Notes: generated from the sequence alone by a model not told the origin. A stretch of 64,000 nucleotides of DNA from Labrenzia sp. R4_2 (GCF_017743865.1 NZ_JAGHRJ010000003.1:434001-498000); one strand, 5' to 3'. Positions 16,795-27,101 are shown, counted from the stretch's first letter. A program made the numbers and translations.

Positions 16795-18555
16795 ATGTCC
16801 TTTTTGGAAATCTCCGGCGTCTCGAAGTCTTACGGTGAGGGCGCCAGCCGCACCGATGTTCTGGACGACATCAATCTCAAGGTCGACGACGGCGAGTTCA
16901 TTGCCATCGTCGGGTTCTCGGGAACCGGCAAAACGACCCTTATCTCTCTGCTTGCAGGCCTGATCGAACCGGACACCGGCGGGATCATCTTCAAGGGGAA
17001 GGAGATTGACGGACCGAGCTCGGACCGGGGTGTCGTCTTTCAGTCCTACTCCCTGATGCCGTGGCTGTCGGTCACTGGAAACGTCGCCCTCGCGGTCGAC
17101 AGTGTCTTCAAGAAGAAAAGCGCCAGGGAGCGCAAGGAAATCTGCGACAAATACATCGAGATGGTCGGTCTGGCCCACGCCAAGGACCGCAAGCCGGCAG
17201 AACTTTCCGGCGGCATGCGGCAGCGTGTGGCGGTCGCCCGGGCACTTGCCATGCAGCCCGAACTCCTATTGCTCGATGAACCGCTTTCCGCGCTTGACGC
17301 CTTGACCCGCGCCAAACTGCAAGATGAATTTGCAGCTATCTGCGAGCAAGAAAAGAAGACTATTGTTCTCATCACCAATGACGTGGATGAGGCGATCTTG
17401 TTGGCAGACCGGATTGTTCCATTGAAACCCGGAACGTCCGCCACGCTGGGGCCGGAATTCAAGGTTCCGTTCAAACGTCCGCGTGACCGCGGTGAGCTCA
17501 ATCATAATGACGACTTCATCAAGCTTCGGGCAGACATTACCGAATATCTGATGGCGGTTGGGGCCGAACGCGGCGCGGATCTGGAACGCGACATCGTCCT
17601 GCCGAACATCGTTCCGATCACCCAGCGGTTGAAATCGGATGACAAGCTGCCGGCCGTCTATGAAAAAGCGGCGGAGACACTGAAAGACGAGCGCTTCCTG
17701 GAGTTCTCCCAGCTCAAGAAGGTCTATCCGACACCAAAGGGTCCGTTGACCGTTGTCGATGGCTTCGATCTGAAGATGAACAAGGGCGAGTTCATCACGC
17801 TGATCGGCCACTCCGGCTGCGGCAAGTCGACGGTTCTGTCCATGGTCGCAGGTCTCAATCCGATTACCGAGGGCGCCATCATCCTAGACGGCACGCATGT
17901 CACGCAGGCCGGTCCCGACCGGGCGGTCGTGTTCCAAGCACCGAGCCTGATGCCCTGGCTGACGGCTTATGAGAATGTCGCCCTTGGCGTCGACAAGGTC
18001 TATCCGGATGCATCGAAGCAGGAAAAGCGCGACGTCATCGAATACTACCTGTCCAAGGTCGGTCTCGCCGATGCCATGCAAAAACCGGCAGTTGATCTGT
18101 CCAATGGCATGAAGCAGCGCGTCGGGATTGCCCGCGCCTTTGCACTGTCGCCAAAACTGCTCCTTCTCGATGAACCATTCGGCATGCTCGACAGCCTGAC
18201 ACGCTGGGAATTGCAGGACGTTCTGATGGACGTCTGGAAGCGCACCCAGGTGACGGCGATCTGCGTCACCCATGATGTCGATGAAGCGATCCTGCTCGCC
18301 GACCGGGTGGTGATGATGTCGAACGGCCCGAATGCGCGGATCGGTAACATCATGGAGGTGGATCTGCCACGCCCGAGGTCGCGCAAGGAGCTGCTGGCTC
18401 ACCCGGATTACTACGCCTACCGTGAGGAACTTCTCGACTTCCTTGAAGCCTATGAGGGCGGCGCGGATCCGAGCGAAGACCAACTCAAATCCATCCAGGA
18501 AAAACGTGCTGCGCGCATGGCCCGTCAAAAGGCCGCGATCGAAGCAGCGGAATGA
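16795..18555 (+). CDS. Nitrate ABC transporter ATPase with two fused ATP-binding domains (NrtC/NrtD-type)
   Basis: A 586-residue protein with two complete ABC ATPase modules. Module 1 has Walker [10 protein letters not shown] (residues 40-48), signature [15 protein letters not shown] and Walker [13 protein letters not shown]. Module 2 has Walker [10 protein letters not shown], signature [15 protein letters not shown] and Walker [13 protein letters not shown]. Both end in the [27 protein letters not shown]-loop region, where module 1 has Asn instead of the usual His. In cyanobacteria the two ATPases are separate NrtC and NrtD, with an NrtA-like tail on NrtC. Here the tail is absent and the ATPases are fused, so one polypeptide can power the NrtB pair. 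It begins 10 bp after nrtB. Confidence 0.9.
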   Translation: MSFLEISGVSKSYGEGASRTDVLDDINLKVDDGEFIAIVGFSGTGKTTLISLLAGLIEPDTGGIIFKGKEIDGPSSDRGVVFQSYSLMPWLSVTGNVALAVDSVFKKKSARERKEICDKYIEMVGLAHAKDRKPAELSGGMRQRVAVARALAMQPELLLLDEPLSALDALTRAKLQDEFAAICEQEKKTIVLITNDVDEAILLADRIVPLKPGTSATLGPEFKVPFKRPRDRGELNHNDDFIKLRADITEYLMAVGAERGADLERDIVLPNIVPITQRLKSDDKLPAVYEKAAETLKDERFLEFSQLKKVYPTPKGPLTVVDGFDLKMNKGEFITLIGHSGCGKSTVLSMVAGLNPITEGAIILDGTHVTQAGPDRAVVFQAPSLMPWLTAYENVALGVDKVYPDASKQEKRDVIEYYLSKVGLADAMQKPAVDLSNGMKQRVGIARAFALSPKLLLLDEPFGMLDSLTRWELQDVLMDVWKRTQVTAICVTHDVDEAILLADRVVMMSNGPNARIGNIMEVDLPRPRSRKELLAHPDYYAYREELLDFLEAYEGGADPSEDQLKSIQEKRAARMARQKAAIEAAE

Positions 18556-18571
18556 AACGGGGATGGCAACC

Positions 18572-21025
18572 ATGACGAAACAAAAGCTTGTCATCATCGG
18601 CAACGGCATGGCGCCGGGCCGGATGTTGGAGCACCTGTTTGATCAGGCCAAGGACGCCTATGACGTCACGATTTTCAATGCCGAACCACGGGTGAACTAC
18701 AACCGGCTGATGCTCTCCCCGGTCCTCTCCGGTGAGAAGTCCTATGAAGACATCATCACCCATGGCGACGACTGGTACGCTGAGCATGGCGTAACCCTTC
18801 ACAAATCGGCCCGGGTCTCGGATATCGACCGGGCTTCGAAAACCGTCACATCGGAAAACGGCATCACAGTCGACTACGACAAGCTGGTCATTGCAACCGG
18901 ATCCAATCCCTTCATCATCCCGCTGCCGGGCAAGGACCTCAATGGCGTCCTCACCTATCGCGACCTTGATGATGTCGATGAGATGCTGGATGCCGCGAAG
19001 GGCGGTGGCCGCGCTGTTGTGATCGGTGGCGGGTTGCTCGGCCTTGAAGCCGCAGCCGGTCTGAAGATGCAGGGCATGGAGGTCACGGTCCTTCACCTGA
19101 TGCCGACGCTGATGGAACGCCAGCTCGATCCGGCTGCCGGCTTCCTGTTAGAGGAAGAATTCAAGCGCCGTGGCATTGATGTGCGCATCAAAGCCAACAG
19201 CCACGAGATCGTCGATGACGGTACCGGGAACGTCAAAGGTATCCGGCTGGATGACGGAACTGAGATTGAAGCCAGCATCGTTGTGATGGCGGTTGGCATT
19301 CGCCCGTCAGCCGATCTTGCAAAGACTGCCGGACTGGATGTGAACCGCGGCGTTCTCGTTGACGACACCATGCGCACAGCCGACCCGGATATTTATGCCC
19401 TCGGCGAATGCGTAGAGCACAATGGCCAGTGCTACGGCCTGGTTGCCCCGCTCTACGAGATGGCCGAGGTCATTGCGGACAATCTCCTTGGTGGCGCCTC
19501 CGAGTACTCTGGCTCGGTGACGGCAACAAAACTGAAAGTCACCGGCGTCGATCTTTATTCGGCTGGCGATTTTGCCGAAGGCGAAGACCGTGAGGAAATC
19601 GTCCTGCGCGATGCGTGCGCCGGGGTCTACAAACGCCTCGTTTTGAAGGACAACAAGATCATTGGTGCGGTGCTTTACGGCGAGACAGCCGATGGCCCGT
19701 GGTTCTTCGATCTTTTGAAAAAACAATCAGATGTCTCGGAAATGCGGGAGACCTTGATCTTCGGCCAAGCGTATCAGGGGGGCGCCCCCCTGGACCCTAC
19801 GGCGGCCGTTGCAGCCTTGCCGGATGATGCGGAAATCTGCGGCTGCAACGGCGTATGTAAATCAAAAATCGTTGGTGCGATCACTGACAAGGGTCTGACC
19901 ACCCTTGATGACGTGCGTGCCCACACCAAGGCTTCGGCATCCTGCGGGACCTGCACCGGATTGGTCGAACAATTGATGCAGGTGACCCTTGGCGATGCCT
20001 ATAATCCGTCCGCTGTGACGCCAATGTGCGGCTGTACCCACCTTGGGCATTCGGACGTCCGCAGGTTGATCAAGTCCAAGGGACTGAAGACCATTCCGGC
20101 CGTGATGCAGGAACTGGAATGGACCTCCTCCGGCGGCTGCGCCAAATGCCGCCCAGCGCTGAACTACTACCTCGTCAGCGACTGGCCGGATGAATATGCG
20201 GACGACTATCAGTCCCGTTTCATCAATGAGCGCGTCCACGCGAACATCCAGAAGGACGGGACCTATTCCGTTGTGCCGCGCATGTGGGGTGGGATGACCT
20301 CCTCCAAGGAGCTGCGCGCGATTGCCGATGTCGTCGAAAAGTTTAACATTCCTGCGGTGAAGTGCACCGGCGGCCAGCGCATCGACATGCTGGGCATCAG
20401 GAAAGAAGACCTGCCTGCCGTCTGGGCCGATCTTGGTAAGGCCGGGTTCGTCTCCGGGCAGGCCTATGCGAAAGGCCTTCGGACCGTGAAGACATGTGTC
20501 GGCACGGACTGGTGCCGGTTCGGAACACAGGACTCCACGGGGCTCGGCATCCGGATCGAGAAGTTCATGTGGGGCTCCTGGACACCGGCCAAACTAAAGC
20601 TGGCCGTCTCCGGCTGCCCGCGCAACTGCGCCGAAGCAACCTGCAAGGACATCGGTGTTGTCTGTGTCGACAGCGGGTTCGAAATCCACTTTGCAGGCGC
20701 GGCCGGGCTCGACATCAAGGGAACCGAGGTCCTCGGTCTCGTCAAAACCGAAGATGAGGCGCTCGAACATATCGTCGCACTCACGCAAATGTACCGCGAG
20801 CAGGGCCACTACCTGGAGCGGATCTACAAATGGGCCAAACGCATCGGCTATGACGAGATCCGCCGTCAGATCATGGACGACAGGGACAAGCGCAAAGCTT
20901 ACTACGACCGTTTCGTCTTCTCCCAGAAATTCGCCCAGGTCGATCCGTGGTCGGAGCGTGTTTCAGGCAAGGACAAGCACGAGTTCAAGCCGATGGCAGT
21001 ACTCACCCGGGAGGCGGCGGAATGA
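18572..21025 (+). CDS. nirB: NAD(P)H-dependent assimilatory nitrite reductase, large subunit (NirB/NasB)
   Basis: An 817-residue flavo-siroheme enzyme reducing nitrite to ammonium. The ATG at 18572 has GGGG at normal spacing; ATG at 18563 is too close to it. The N-terminal FAD/NAD(P)H module has VIIGNGMAPGRMLEHL and VVIGGGLLGLEAAAGL. The middle has BFD-like [2Fe-2S] cysteines (CGCNGVCKSKI, ASCGTCTG) and a second cysteine group (CGCTHLGH, SSGGCAKCRP). The C-terminal siroheme/[4Fe-4S] site reads CVGTDWC and SGCPRNCAEATCKD. It lies between the nitrate transporter and nirD, with which it overlaps by 4 bp. Confidence 0.95.
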   Translation: MTKQKLVIIGNGMAPGRMLEHLFDQAKDAYDVTIFNAEPRVNYNRLMLSPVLSGEKSYEDIITHGDDWYAEHGVTLHKSARVSDIDRASKTVTSENGITVDYDKLVIATGSNPFIIPLPGKDLNGVLTYRDLDDVDEMLDAAKGGGRAVVIGGGLLGLEAAAGLKMQGMEVTVLHLMPTLMERQLDPAAGFLLEEEFKRRGIDVRIKANSHEIVDDGTGNVKGIRLDDGTEIEASIVVMAVGIRPSADLAKTAGLDVNRGVLVDDTMRTADPDIYALGECVEHNGQCYGLVAPLYEMAEVIADNLLGGASEYSGSVTATKLKVTGVDLYSAGDFAEGEDREEIVLRDACAGVYKRLVLKDNKIIGAVLYGETADGPWFFDLLKKQSDVSEMRETLIFGQAYQGGAPLDPTAAVAALPDDAEICGCNGVCKSKIVGAITDKGLTTLDDVRAHTKASASCGTCTGLVEQLMQVTLGDAYNPSAVTPMCGCTHLGHSDVRRLIKSKGLKTIPAVMQELEWTSSGGCAKCRPALNYYLVSDWPDEYADDYQSRFINERVHANIQKDGTYSVVPRMWGGMTSSKELRAIADVVEKFNIPAVKCTGGQRIDMLGIRKEDLPAVWADLGKAGFVSGQAYAKGLRTVKTCVGTDWCRFGTQDSTGLGIRIEKFMWGSWTPAKLKLAVSGCPRNCAEATCKDIGVVCVDSGFEIHFAGAAGLDIKGTEVLGLVKTEDEALEHIVALTQMYREQGHYLERIYKWAKRIGYDEIRRQIMDDRDKRKAYYDRFVFSQKFAQVDPWSERVSGKDKHEFKPMAVLTREAAE

Positions 21026-21369
21026 ACGCGGAACTGAAGAATTGGGTCGCGATCGGCGACCTGACCGACATCCCGCGCGAAGGCGCCCGGGTGGTGAAAA
21101 CCGATGCCGGCTGCATTGCTGTGTTCCGCACTGTTGATGACGAAGTCTTCGCGCTGGACGACCGCTGCCCGCACAAGGGCGGGCCGCTCAGCCAGGGCAT
21201 TGTCCATGGCACGTCGGTCACCTGTCCCTTGCACAACTGGGTGTTTGATCTGGCAACGGGTCTTGCAACCGGTGCCGATGAAGGCGCAGTACCGGTGACG
21301 GCCGCCAAAGTCGAGGGCGGCAAGGTGCTCCTTGCCGCCGACGATCTGGCACGCCGGTCGGCAACCTGA
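21022..21369 (+). CDS. nirD: Nitrite reductase small subunit, Rieske type (NirD/NasG)
   Basis: A 115-residue Rieske-fold protein. The ATG at 21022 overlaps the nirB stop (ATGA) and begins MNAELKNWVAIGDL. Both iron-sulphur half-sites are intact: Cys49-Pro-His51 and Cys68-Pro-Leu-His71. Some NirD proteins lack these ligands; their presence here argues for a real [2Fe-2S] cluster, as in Paracoccus NasG, which passes electrons between the nitrite and nitrate reductases. That role is plausible here because no separate reductase subunit for NasA is encoded nearby. Confidence 0.92.
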   Translation: MNAELKNWVAIGDLTDIPREGARVVKTDAGCIAVFRTVDDEVFALDDRCPHKGGPLSQGIVHGTSVTCPLHNWVFDLATGLATGADEGAVPVTAAKVEGGKVLLAADDLARRSAT

Positions 21370-21418
21370 CCGCGTCCATCCAATCAAAATTCGAGGAAAG
21401 CCCAAGGAGCCGCGCCCG

Positions 21419-24109
21419 ATGACCGGCACATCAAAAGAAAAAACGGTCAAGACCACCTGCCCTTATTGCGGGGTTGGGTGCGGGGTGCTGGCAACTGTCA
21501 GAGAAGACGGATCGGTGGGCATTGCCGGTGATCCGGATCATCCGGCCAACTACGGCCGGTTGTGCTCAAAAGGGTCCGCGCTGGGGGAAACCCTATCGCT
21601 GGATGACCGGCTGCTTTATCCGGAAATCGGCGGCAAACGGTCCGATTGGGACAGCGCGCTCACCCTTGTTGCCCGCAAATTCTCTGAAGCGATCAGAGAC
21701 CACGGTCCGGACAGTGTTGCGTTCTATGTCTCCGGCCAGATCCTGACCGAGGACTATTACGTTGCCAACAAGCTCATGAAAGGCTTCATCGGCTCGGCCA
21801 ACATCGACACGAATTCCAGGCTCTGCATGGCCTCGTCCGTTGCCGGTCACAAACGCGCGTTCGGCAGCGACACCGTTCCGGGAACCTATGAGGATCTTGA
21901 AACCTGCGATCTTCTTGTTCTGGTCGGATCCAATCTTGCCTGGTGTCACCCGGTTCTCTTCCAGCGGGTCGAAGCGGCAAAGGCGAATAATCCGAACATG
22001 CGGGTCGTCGTCGTCGATCCGCGCGAAACGGCAACCTGCGCCATCGCCGATCTGCACCTTGGCTTGAAGCCCGACACGGATGTTGCGCTGTTCTATGGCC
22101 TGCTGGCCTTCCTTGCCGAAACAGAAGCCCTGGATCGCAGCTATATCGCGGCCCATACGAACGGCTTTGAAGAGACACTCGCGGCGGCTGGTTCGTGTGA
22201 AATCAACCGGATTTCAGATGAAACCGGCCTGACGCCCCATGACATAGCGACCTTCTACACACTGGTGGCGCGAACCGAAAAGACGGTCACCCTCTACAGC
22301 CAGGGCGTCAACCAATCGGTCGTTGGCACGGACAAGGTCAATGCGATCATCAACACGCACTTGGCAACCGGTCGGATCGGCAAACCGGGAATGGGCCCGT
22401 TCTCGGCAACGGGCCAGCCGAATGCCATGGGCGGACGCGAGGTCGGCGGTCTCGCCAACATGCTTGCCGCTCACATGGCGATCGAGAACCCGGAACACCG
22501 CGCGCTCGTGCAAGACTTCTGGCAGAGCCCGACCATTGCATCAAAACAGGGCTTGAAAGCGGTTGACCTTTTCCAGGCGGCAAGGGACGGCAGGATCAAG
22601 GCTCTCTGGATCATGGCCACCAATCCGGTCGACAGCCTGCCGGACGCCGATGGGGTCGCCGACGCCCTCAAAATCTGCCCGTTCGTGGTGGTTTCCGATG
22701 TGACAAGGGCAGCCGATACCGTTGCCTATGCGGATGTGCTTTTACCTGCCGCTGCGTGGGGCGAGAAGGACGGCACCGTCACCAATTCCGAGCGGCGGAT
22801 TTCACGGCAAAAGAAGTTCCTGGACCTCCCCGGTGAGACGAAACCTGATTGGTGGCAACTGGCGGATGTTGCCCGCCGGATGGGGTTTGAAGAGGCGTTT
22901 TCCTACGACGGCCCTGACGCCGTCTTTCGCGAACACGCAGCGCTGTCCAATGCCGGAAACAACGGCTCTCGGGATTTCGATATCAGTGCCTTGAAAGACA
23001 TTTCGGCGGCCGCGTTCGACGATCTGGAGCCCATCCAGTGGCCACAGGCAGGCACGTCTGTGAGCAACGGCGAAACGCGGTTCTTTGCCAAGGGTGGTTT
23101 TTTCACACCGAACGGCAAGGCGAATTTCATCGCGGTCTCTCACAAGGAACCGCGCAAGCGCGAACGGCGGTTCCCGCTGGTTCTGAACACCGGCCGGATC
23201 CGCGATCACTGGCACACCATGACCCGCACGGGCAAAACACCGCGCTTGTCTTCCCATATCGCCGAACCCTATGCCGAGCTCCACCCGCAAGATGCACGCG
23301 ATGCCGGGATTGCTGCAGCCGATCTGATGGAAGTCAAAAGTCCCCATGGGTCTGTCATAGTCCGGGCGCAGATCACCGACCGGGCGCAAAAAGGATCGGT
23401 GTTTGTGCCAATGCACTGGACCAATCAGGTCAGCTCCAGAGGCCGGATCGATGCCGTGGTCGCGCCGGAAACAGATCCGGTGTCCGGTCAGCCCGGTTCC
23501 AAGTTCACACCTGTTGCCATTCGCAAACTGGAATTTGCCTGGCATGGCTTCGCCGTCTTGAGGGACAAGCCGGACCAGCTCGATACCGGATATTGGGCCA
23601 TTGCACCGACAGAAGGCGGCTGGCGGGTCGAACTGGCGGGCGACAGGTCCACCAATCCCGAAGATCTTGCGGGCCGTCTTCTCCCCGAAGACACAGAATT
23701 CCTGCGGTTCGAAGACGGCACAACGGGCGCACTCAGGGTCGCGGGCTGGATCGGCAAAGACCTTGCCGGAGCGTTTTTCTTTGCCGCTGACCCCGTTGCT
23801 GTCTCCCGGCCGTGGGCCTGCGGGTTGTTGACCGCTGAAACGTTGACCAAAGACCAAAGATTCCGGGTTCTTGCGGGCCGTCCACCGGCAGACCTTCCCG
23901 ACAAGGGCGCAATCGTCTGCTCCTGCTTTCAGGTCGGCAGCTCGGAAATTGCTACGGAAGCCACGAAGGGTGCCACCACCGTCAAGGCCATCGGTGCCTG
24001 CCTGCAAGCCGGGACCAATTGCGGGTCCTGCCGCTCCGAAATCCAGACCCTGCTCGACGCTGTTGCCAAGGAGACACGTGAAAATGCCGACATCGCGCAA
24101 GCCAGCTGA
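21419..24109 (+). CDS. nasA: Assimilatory nitrate reductase catalytic subunit (NasA/NasC)
   Basis: An 896-residue molybdopterin (bis-MGD) oxidoreductase reducing nitrate to nitrite in the cytoplasm. The ATG at 21419 follows AAGGAG. Residues Cys14, Cys17, Cys21 and Cys49 form the N-terminal [4Fe-4S] motif (CPYCGVGC then GRLCSKG). SNLAWCHPVLFQR, TGQPNAMGGREVGGLANML and the C-terminal dinucleotide-binding domain (LNTGRIRDHWHTMTRTGK) follow. The tail carries a BFD-like [2Fe-2S] site (CSCFQVG, GTNCGSCRSEI), as in Klebsiella NasA. No NasB-like flavoprotein donor is encoded in the window. It overlaps cysG by 26 bp. Confidence 0.95.
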   Translation: MTGTSKEKTVKTTCPYCGVGCGVLATVREDGSVGIAGDPDHPANYGRLCSKGSALGETLSLDDRLLYPEIGGKRSDWDSALTLVARKFSEAIRDHGPDSVAFYVSGQILTEDYYVANKLMKGFIGSANIDTNSRLCMASSVAGHKRAFGSDTVPGTYEDLETCDLLVLVGSNLAWCHPVLFQRVEAAKANNPNMRVVVVDPRETATCAIADLHLGLKPDTDVALFYGLLAFLAETEALDRSYIAAHTNGFEETLAAAGSCEINRISDETGLTPHDIATFYTLVARTEKTVTLYSQGVNQSVVGTDKVNAIINTHLATGRIGKPGMGPFSATGQPNAMGGREVGGLANMLAAHMAIENPEHRALVQDFWQSPTIASKQGLKAVDLFQAARDGRIKALWIMATNPVDSLPDADGVADALKICPFVVVSDVTRAADTVAYADVLLPAAAWGEKDGTVTNSERRISRQKKFLDLPGETKPDWWQLADVARRMGFEEAFSYDGPDAVFREHAALSNAGNNGSRDFDISALKDISAAAFDDLEPIQWPQAGTSVSNGETRFFAKGGFFTPNGKANFIAVSHKEPRKRERRFPLVLNTGRIRDHWHTMTRTGKTPRLSSHIAEPYAELHPQDARDAGIAAADLMEVKSPHGSVIVRAQITDRAQKGSVFVPMHWTNQVSSRGRIDAVVAPETDPVSGQPGSKFTPVAIRKLEFAWHGFAVLRDKPDQLDTGYWAIAPTEGGWRVELAGDRSTNPEDLAGRLLPEDTEFLRFEDGTTGALRVAGWIGKDLAGAFFFAADPVAVSRPWACGLLTAETLTKDQRFRVLAGRPPADLPDKGAIVCSCFQVGSSEIATEATKGATTVKAIGACLQAGTNCGSCRSEIQTLLDAVAKETRENADIAQAS

Positions 24110-25574
24110 ACTGCGCCCCAAACGGCGTGCGGCAAGGGTCGAGCCTCTGGCGAGCCTGCCGTTGTTCTTTCCGCTTGAAGGCCGCAAGGTGGTTCTGGCC
24201 GGAGGAACGGACGCAGCCGCCTGGAAAGCTGAACTTCTGGCCGCCAGCGGGGCTGAGGTGCACGTCTTTGCCGAAGAGCTCAGCGAGGTGTTTGAAACGC
24301 TTCTGGAGCGCGGCAGCGTGAAGGGGCGCTTTGTTCATCATGCCCGTCCGTGGAGCACGGACGTGATTTCAGGGGCAGCGCTTGCAATCGCCGATGCCCC
24401 CTCGGACGGCGCGGCACAGGCGTTTTATTGCGCCGCCAAGGCCGCCGGCGTTCCGGTCAACGTCATCGACAATCCGCCGTTTTGCGAGTTCCAGTTCGGC
24501 TCCATCGTCAACCGCTCACCGGTCGTCATAGGCATCTCGACCAATGGGGTCGCCCCGATCCTCGGTCAGGCGATCCGGCGGCGGGTTGAAACGCTGTTGC
24601 CAACCTCGCTTCAAGACTGGGCCGCACTCGCCGGCCGGATCCGGGCCCGCGTTCTGGAAAGCCTTGCACCGGGAGCAGAGCGCCGCGGGTTCTGGGAACG
24701 GTTCACGGATATGGCCTTTTCCGGAAAGGCTATCGCAGAAGAAGCCACAAGCCGTGATCTGGAAGACGTTTTCGGCGAGGCAGCTCACGTTGGGCAGGGC
24801 CGCGTGACACTTGTCGGCGCCGGACCGGGAGATGCGGAAAACCTGACCTTGAAAGCCATGCGCGCGCTTCAATCTGCGGATGTGATCCTGTTTGACGATC
24901 TGGTCGACGACAGTGTTCTGGAACTCGCGCGCCGTGAAGCCAAACGCATGCTGGTCGGCAAGCGCGGCGGACGGGAAAGCTGCCATCAGGAAGACATCAA
25001 CGACATGATGGTGTCGCTTGCCGGTCAGGGCAAACACGTCGTCCGGCTGAAATCCGGCGATCCGATGATTTTCGGACGGGCGGGCGAAGAGCTGACAAGG
25101 CTGGCTGAGGAAGGCATTCCGGCCAGCGTTGTTCCCGGCATTACCGCAGCCTCTGCGATGGCCGCCGAGCTCGGCGTCTCGTTGACCCACCGTGATCACG
25201 CTCAGGCCGTCCGTTTTGTAACGGCACATTCGCGTCAGGGCGAGCTCCCCGACACGGTCGATTGGAACGGGCTTGCCGATCCTGCAACAACCACTGTTTT
25301 TTACATGGGGCGCCGCATGGCAAGCCGGATCAGCGAGCGGTTGATTTCTGAAGGCCGCAAGCCGAACACGCCCGTCCGGGTGATGGCCAATGTTTCCCGG
25401 CAGAATTCGGTCAGCTGGTCGGGTGCATTGTCAGACCTCGCTTGCGGAGTGGATCGATTGGCAACAGACGGCCCGGTATTGATTGCGGTCGGCGAAGTCT
25501 TTGCTAGCGTTGGACAAACAGCCGAAGCAGCGCTGTACCATGAGATGGAACCCCGGGCGGCGGCTGCCAACTGA
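24084..25574 (+). CDS. cysG: Siroheme synthase (CysG: uroporphyrin-III methyltransferase / precorrin-2 dehydrogenase)
   Basis: A 496-residue fused enzyme making siroheme for NirB. The ATG at 24084 follows AAGGAG at 24069-24074 and lies inside the nasA 3' end. The N-terminal half is the precorrin-2 dehydrogenase/ferrochelatase (FPLEGRKVVLAGG, then VNVIDNPPFCEFQFGSIVNRSPV). The C-terminal half is the SAM-dependent methyltransferase (GRVTLVGAGPGDAENLTLKA, VRLKSGDPMIFGRAGEE, VVPGITAASAMAAELG). It is the last gene of the nitrate series, and its place ties cofactor supply to enzyme synthesis. Confidence 0.94.
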   Translation: MPTSRKPAELRPKRRAARVEPLASLPLFFPLEGRKVVLAGGTDAAAWKAELLAASGAEVHVFAEELSEVFETLLERGSVKGRFVHHARPWSTDVISGAALAIADAPSDGAAQAFYCAAKAAGVPVNVIDNPPFCEFQFGSIVNRSPVVIGISTNGVAPILGQAIRRRVETLLPTSLQDWAALAGRIRARVLESLAPGAERRGFWERFTDMAFSGKAIAEEATSRDLEDVFGEAAHVGQGRVTLVGAGPGDAENLTLKAMRALQSADVILFDDLVDDSVLELARREAKRMLVGKRGGRESCHQEDINDMMVSLAGQGKHVVRLKSGDPMIFGRAGEELTRLAEEGIPASVVPGITAASAMAAELGVSLTHRDHAQAVRFVTAHSRQGELPDTVDWNGLADPATTTVFYMGRRMASRISERLISEGRKPNTPVRVMANVSRQNSVSWSGALSDLACGVDRLATDGPVLIAVGEVFASVGQTAEAALYHEMEPRAAAAN

Positions 25575-25751
25575 GTGGCCCTTAACTCATCAACAATCCA
25601 TTGCGTCTGAGGTTTGCTAACACCCGGTCGATGACTCAGCCCTTCCCGTTTGAAAGGAAAGGTTCTAGCTTGGGCATCAGCCGGGGCGGCTGAACTGAGT
25701 TGCTCTTGGCTTTCAAGTCATTGTTGATCCAGAAGGTCTCAGAGGCGGTTC

Positions 25752-27101
25752 ATGACGCAGCTCCCAAATTCCCTTGAAGCCCGTGATGTTGCGGTTCAGC
25801 TTCATTCCTATGCAGATGCCCGCAAGCAAGAAGAAACCGGATCACTTGTGATCGACAAGGGCGAGGGAATTTATGTCACTGACATCAACGGCAAGCGCTA
25901 TATTGAAGGCATGGCCGGCCTTTGGAGTGTTGCCGTCGGTTTCGGTGAAAAGCGTTTGGTCGATGCTGCCGCCCGTCAGATGGAAAAGCTGCCGTACTAC
26001 CATACGTTCACTTATAAGACGCACGGACCGTCGATCGAGCTTGCCGAAAAGCTGATCGAAATGGCGCCGGTGCCGATGTCCAAGGTCTACTTCACAAATT
26101 CGGGATCTGAGGCCAATGACACGGCGCTGAAACTGATCTGGTACCGGTCAAATGCGCTGGGCCAGCCGGAGCGCAAAAAGGTAATCTCGCGCGTTCGGGG
26201 GTATCATGGCGTGACGATCGCCTCGGCCAGTCTAACCGGCCTTCCGAACAACCATCGCTCCTTCGATTTGCCCCTGCCGCAAGTCCTGCACACAACGAGC
26301 CCGCACTACCGCAGCCAGAAAAAAGACGGCGAGAGCGAAGCGGATTTTGCAAAGCGCTGTGCCCAGGATCTGGAAGATCTGATCATCGCTGAAGGCCCGG
26401 AGACAATTGCGGCCTTCTTTGCAGAGCCGGTCATGGGCGCGGGCGGTGTTATCGTTCCGCCGGACGGGTACTGGGAGGCGGTTCAGCCTGTTTTGAAGAA
26501 ATACGGCATTCTGTTCGTCGCCGACGAGGTCATCTGTGGCTTTGGCCGGACCGGCAACATGTTCGGGACCGAGACCTATGATCTCCAGCCTGACATCATG
26601 ACCCTGTCGAAGGCATTGTCATCCTCGTATCAGCCGATCTCGGCGCTCTTAATCAATGACAACGTCTATCAGCCGATTGCGGACGAGTCGCACAATATTG
26701 GTGTCCTTGGTCATGGATATACCGGTAGCGGGCATCCTGTTGCGGCAGCGGTTGCCCTGGAAAACCTGAAGATCATTGAAGAGCGCGATCTCGTTGGCAA
26801 CGTGCGCGCGATGGCGCCACTTTTTCAGAAGCGGCTCGCCGGTCTGGCGCAAAACCCGCTGGTGGTTGAAACCCGGGGAATCGGGCTCATCGGCGCGGCA
26901 GAGCTTCACCACGAGGCGTTGGCGGAGACGCCCGGTGCCTTGGGCGCCCGGACAAATGCGGTGTTTCTCGAAAAGGGCCTGATCTCGCGTAACATGCTGG
27001 ACGCCATGGCGTTCTGCCCGCCGTTGATCATCACCGAAAATCAGATCAATGAGATGTTCGACATCGCGGAGGATAGCCTCCAGGCGGCAGCGCTTCTATG
27101 A
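25752..27101 (+). CDS. Class III aminotransferase (omega-transaminase family)
   Basis: A 449-residue fold-type I PLP enzyme. Features are GMAGLWSVAVGFGEKRLV, NSGSEANDTALKLIWY, SRVRGYHGVTIASASLTG, DEVICGFGRTGNMFG and the PLP lysine in TLSKALSSSYQPI. The family transfers amino groups from amines, beta-alanine or gamma-aminobutyrate to pyruvate or 2-oxoglutarate; the substrate is not readable here. It is similar in layout to doeD at 1437-2822 but has no ectoine genes around it. Its stop overlaps the anmK start by 4 bp. Its 177-bp upstream region contains a short TCAGCC/GGCTGA hairpin (25677-25693) and no obvious terminator for cysG. Confidence 0.85.
   Translation: MTQLPNSLEARDVAVQLHSYADARKQEETGSLVIDKGEGIYVTDINGKRYIEGMAGLWSVAVGFGEKRLVDAAARQMEKLPYYHTFTYKTHGPSIELAEKLIEMAPVPMSKVYFTNSGSEANDTALKLIWYRSNALGQPERKKVISRVRGYHGVTIASASLTGLPNNHRSFDLPLPQVLHTTSPHYRSQKKDGESEADFAKRCAQDLEDLIIAEGPETIAAFFAEPVMGAGGVIVPPDGYWEAVQPVLKKYGILFVADEVICGFGRTGNMFGTETYDLQPDIMTLSKALSSSYQPISALLINDNVYQPIADESHNIGVLGHGYTGSGHPVAAAVALENLKIIEERDLVGNVRAMAPLFQKRLAGLAQNPLVVETRGIGLIGAAELHHEALAETPGALGARTNAVFLEKGLISRNMLDAMAFCPPLIITENQINEMFDIAEDSLQAAALL

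Noticed and set aside
22802..24187. 461-codon minus-strand frame across nasA
   Set aside because: Shadow frame produced by GC-rich codons of nasA; no recognisable protein.
25589..25728. ATCAACAAT / ATTGTTGAT inverted repeat around the cysG-aminotransferase gap
   Set aside because: 9-bp arms more than 120 bp apart; likely chance.
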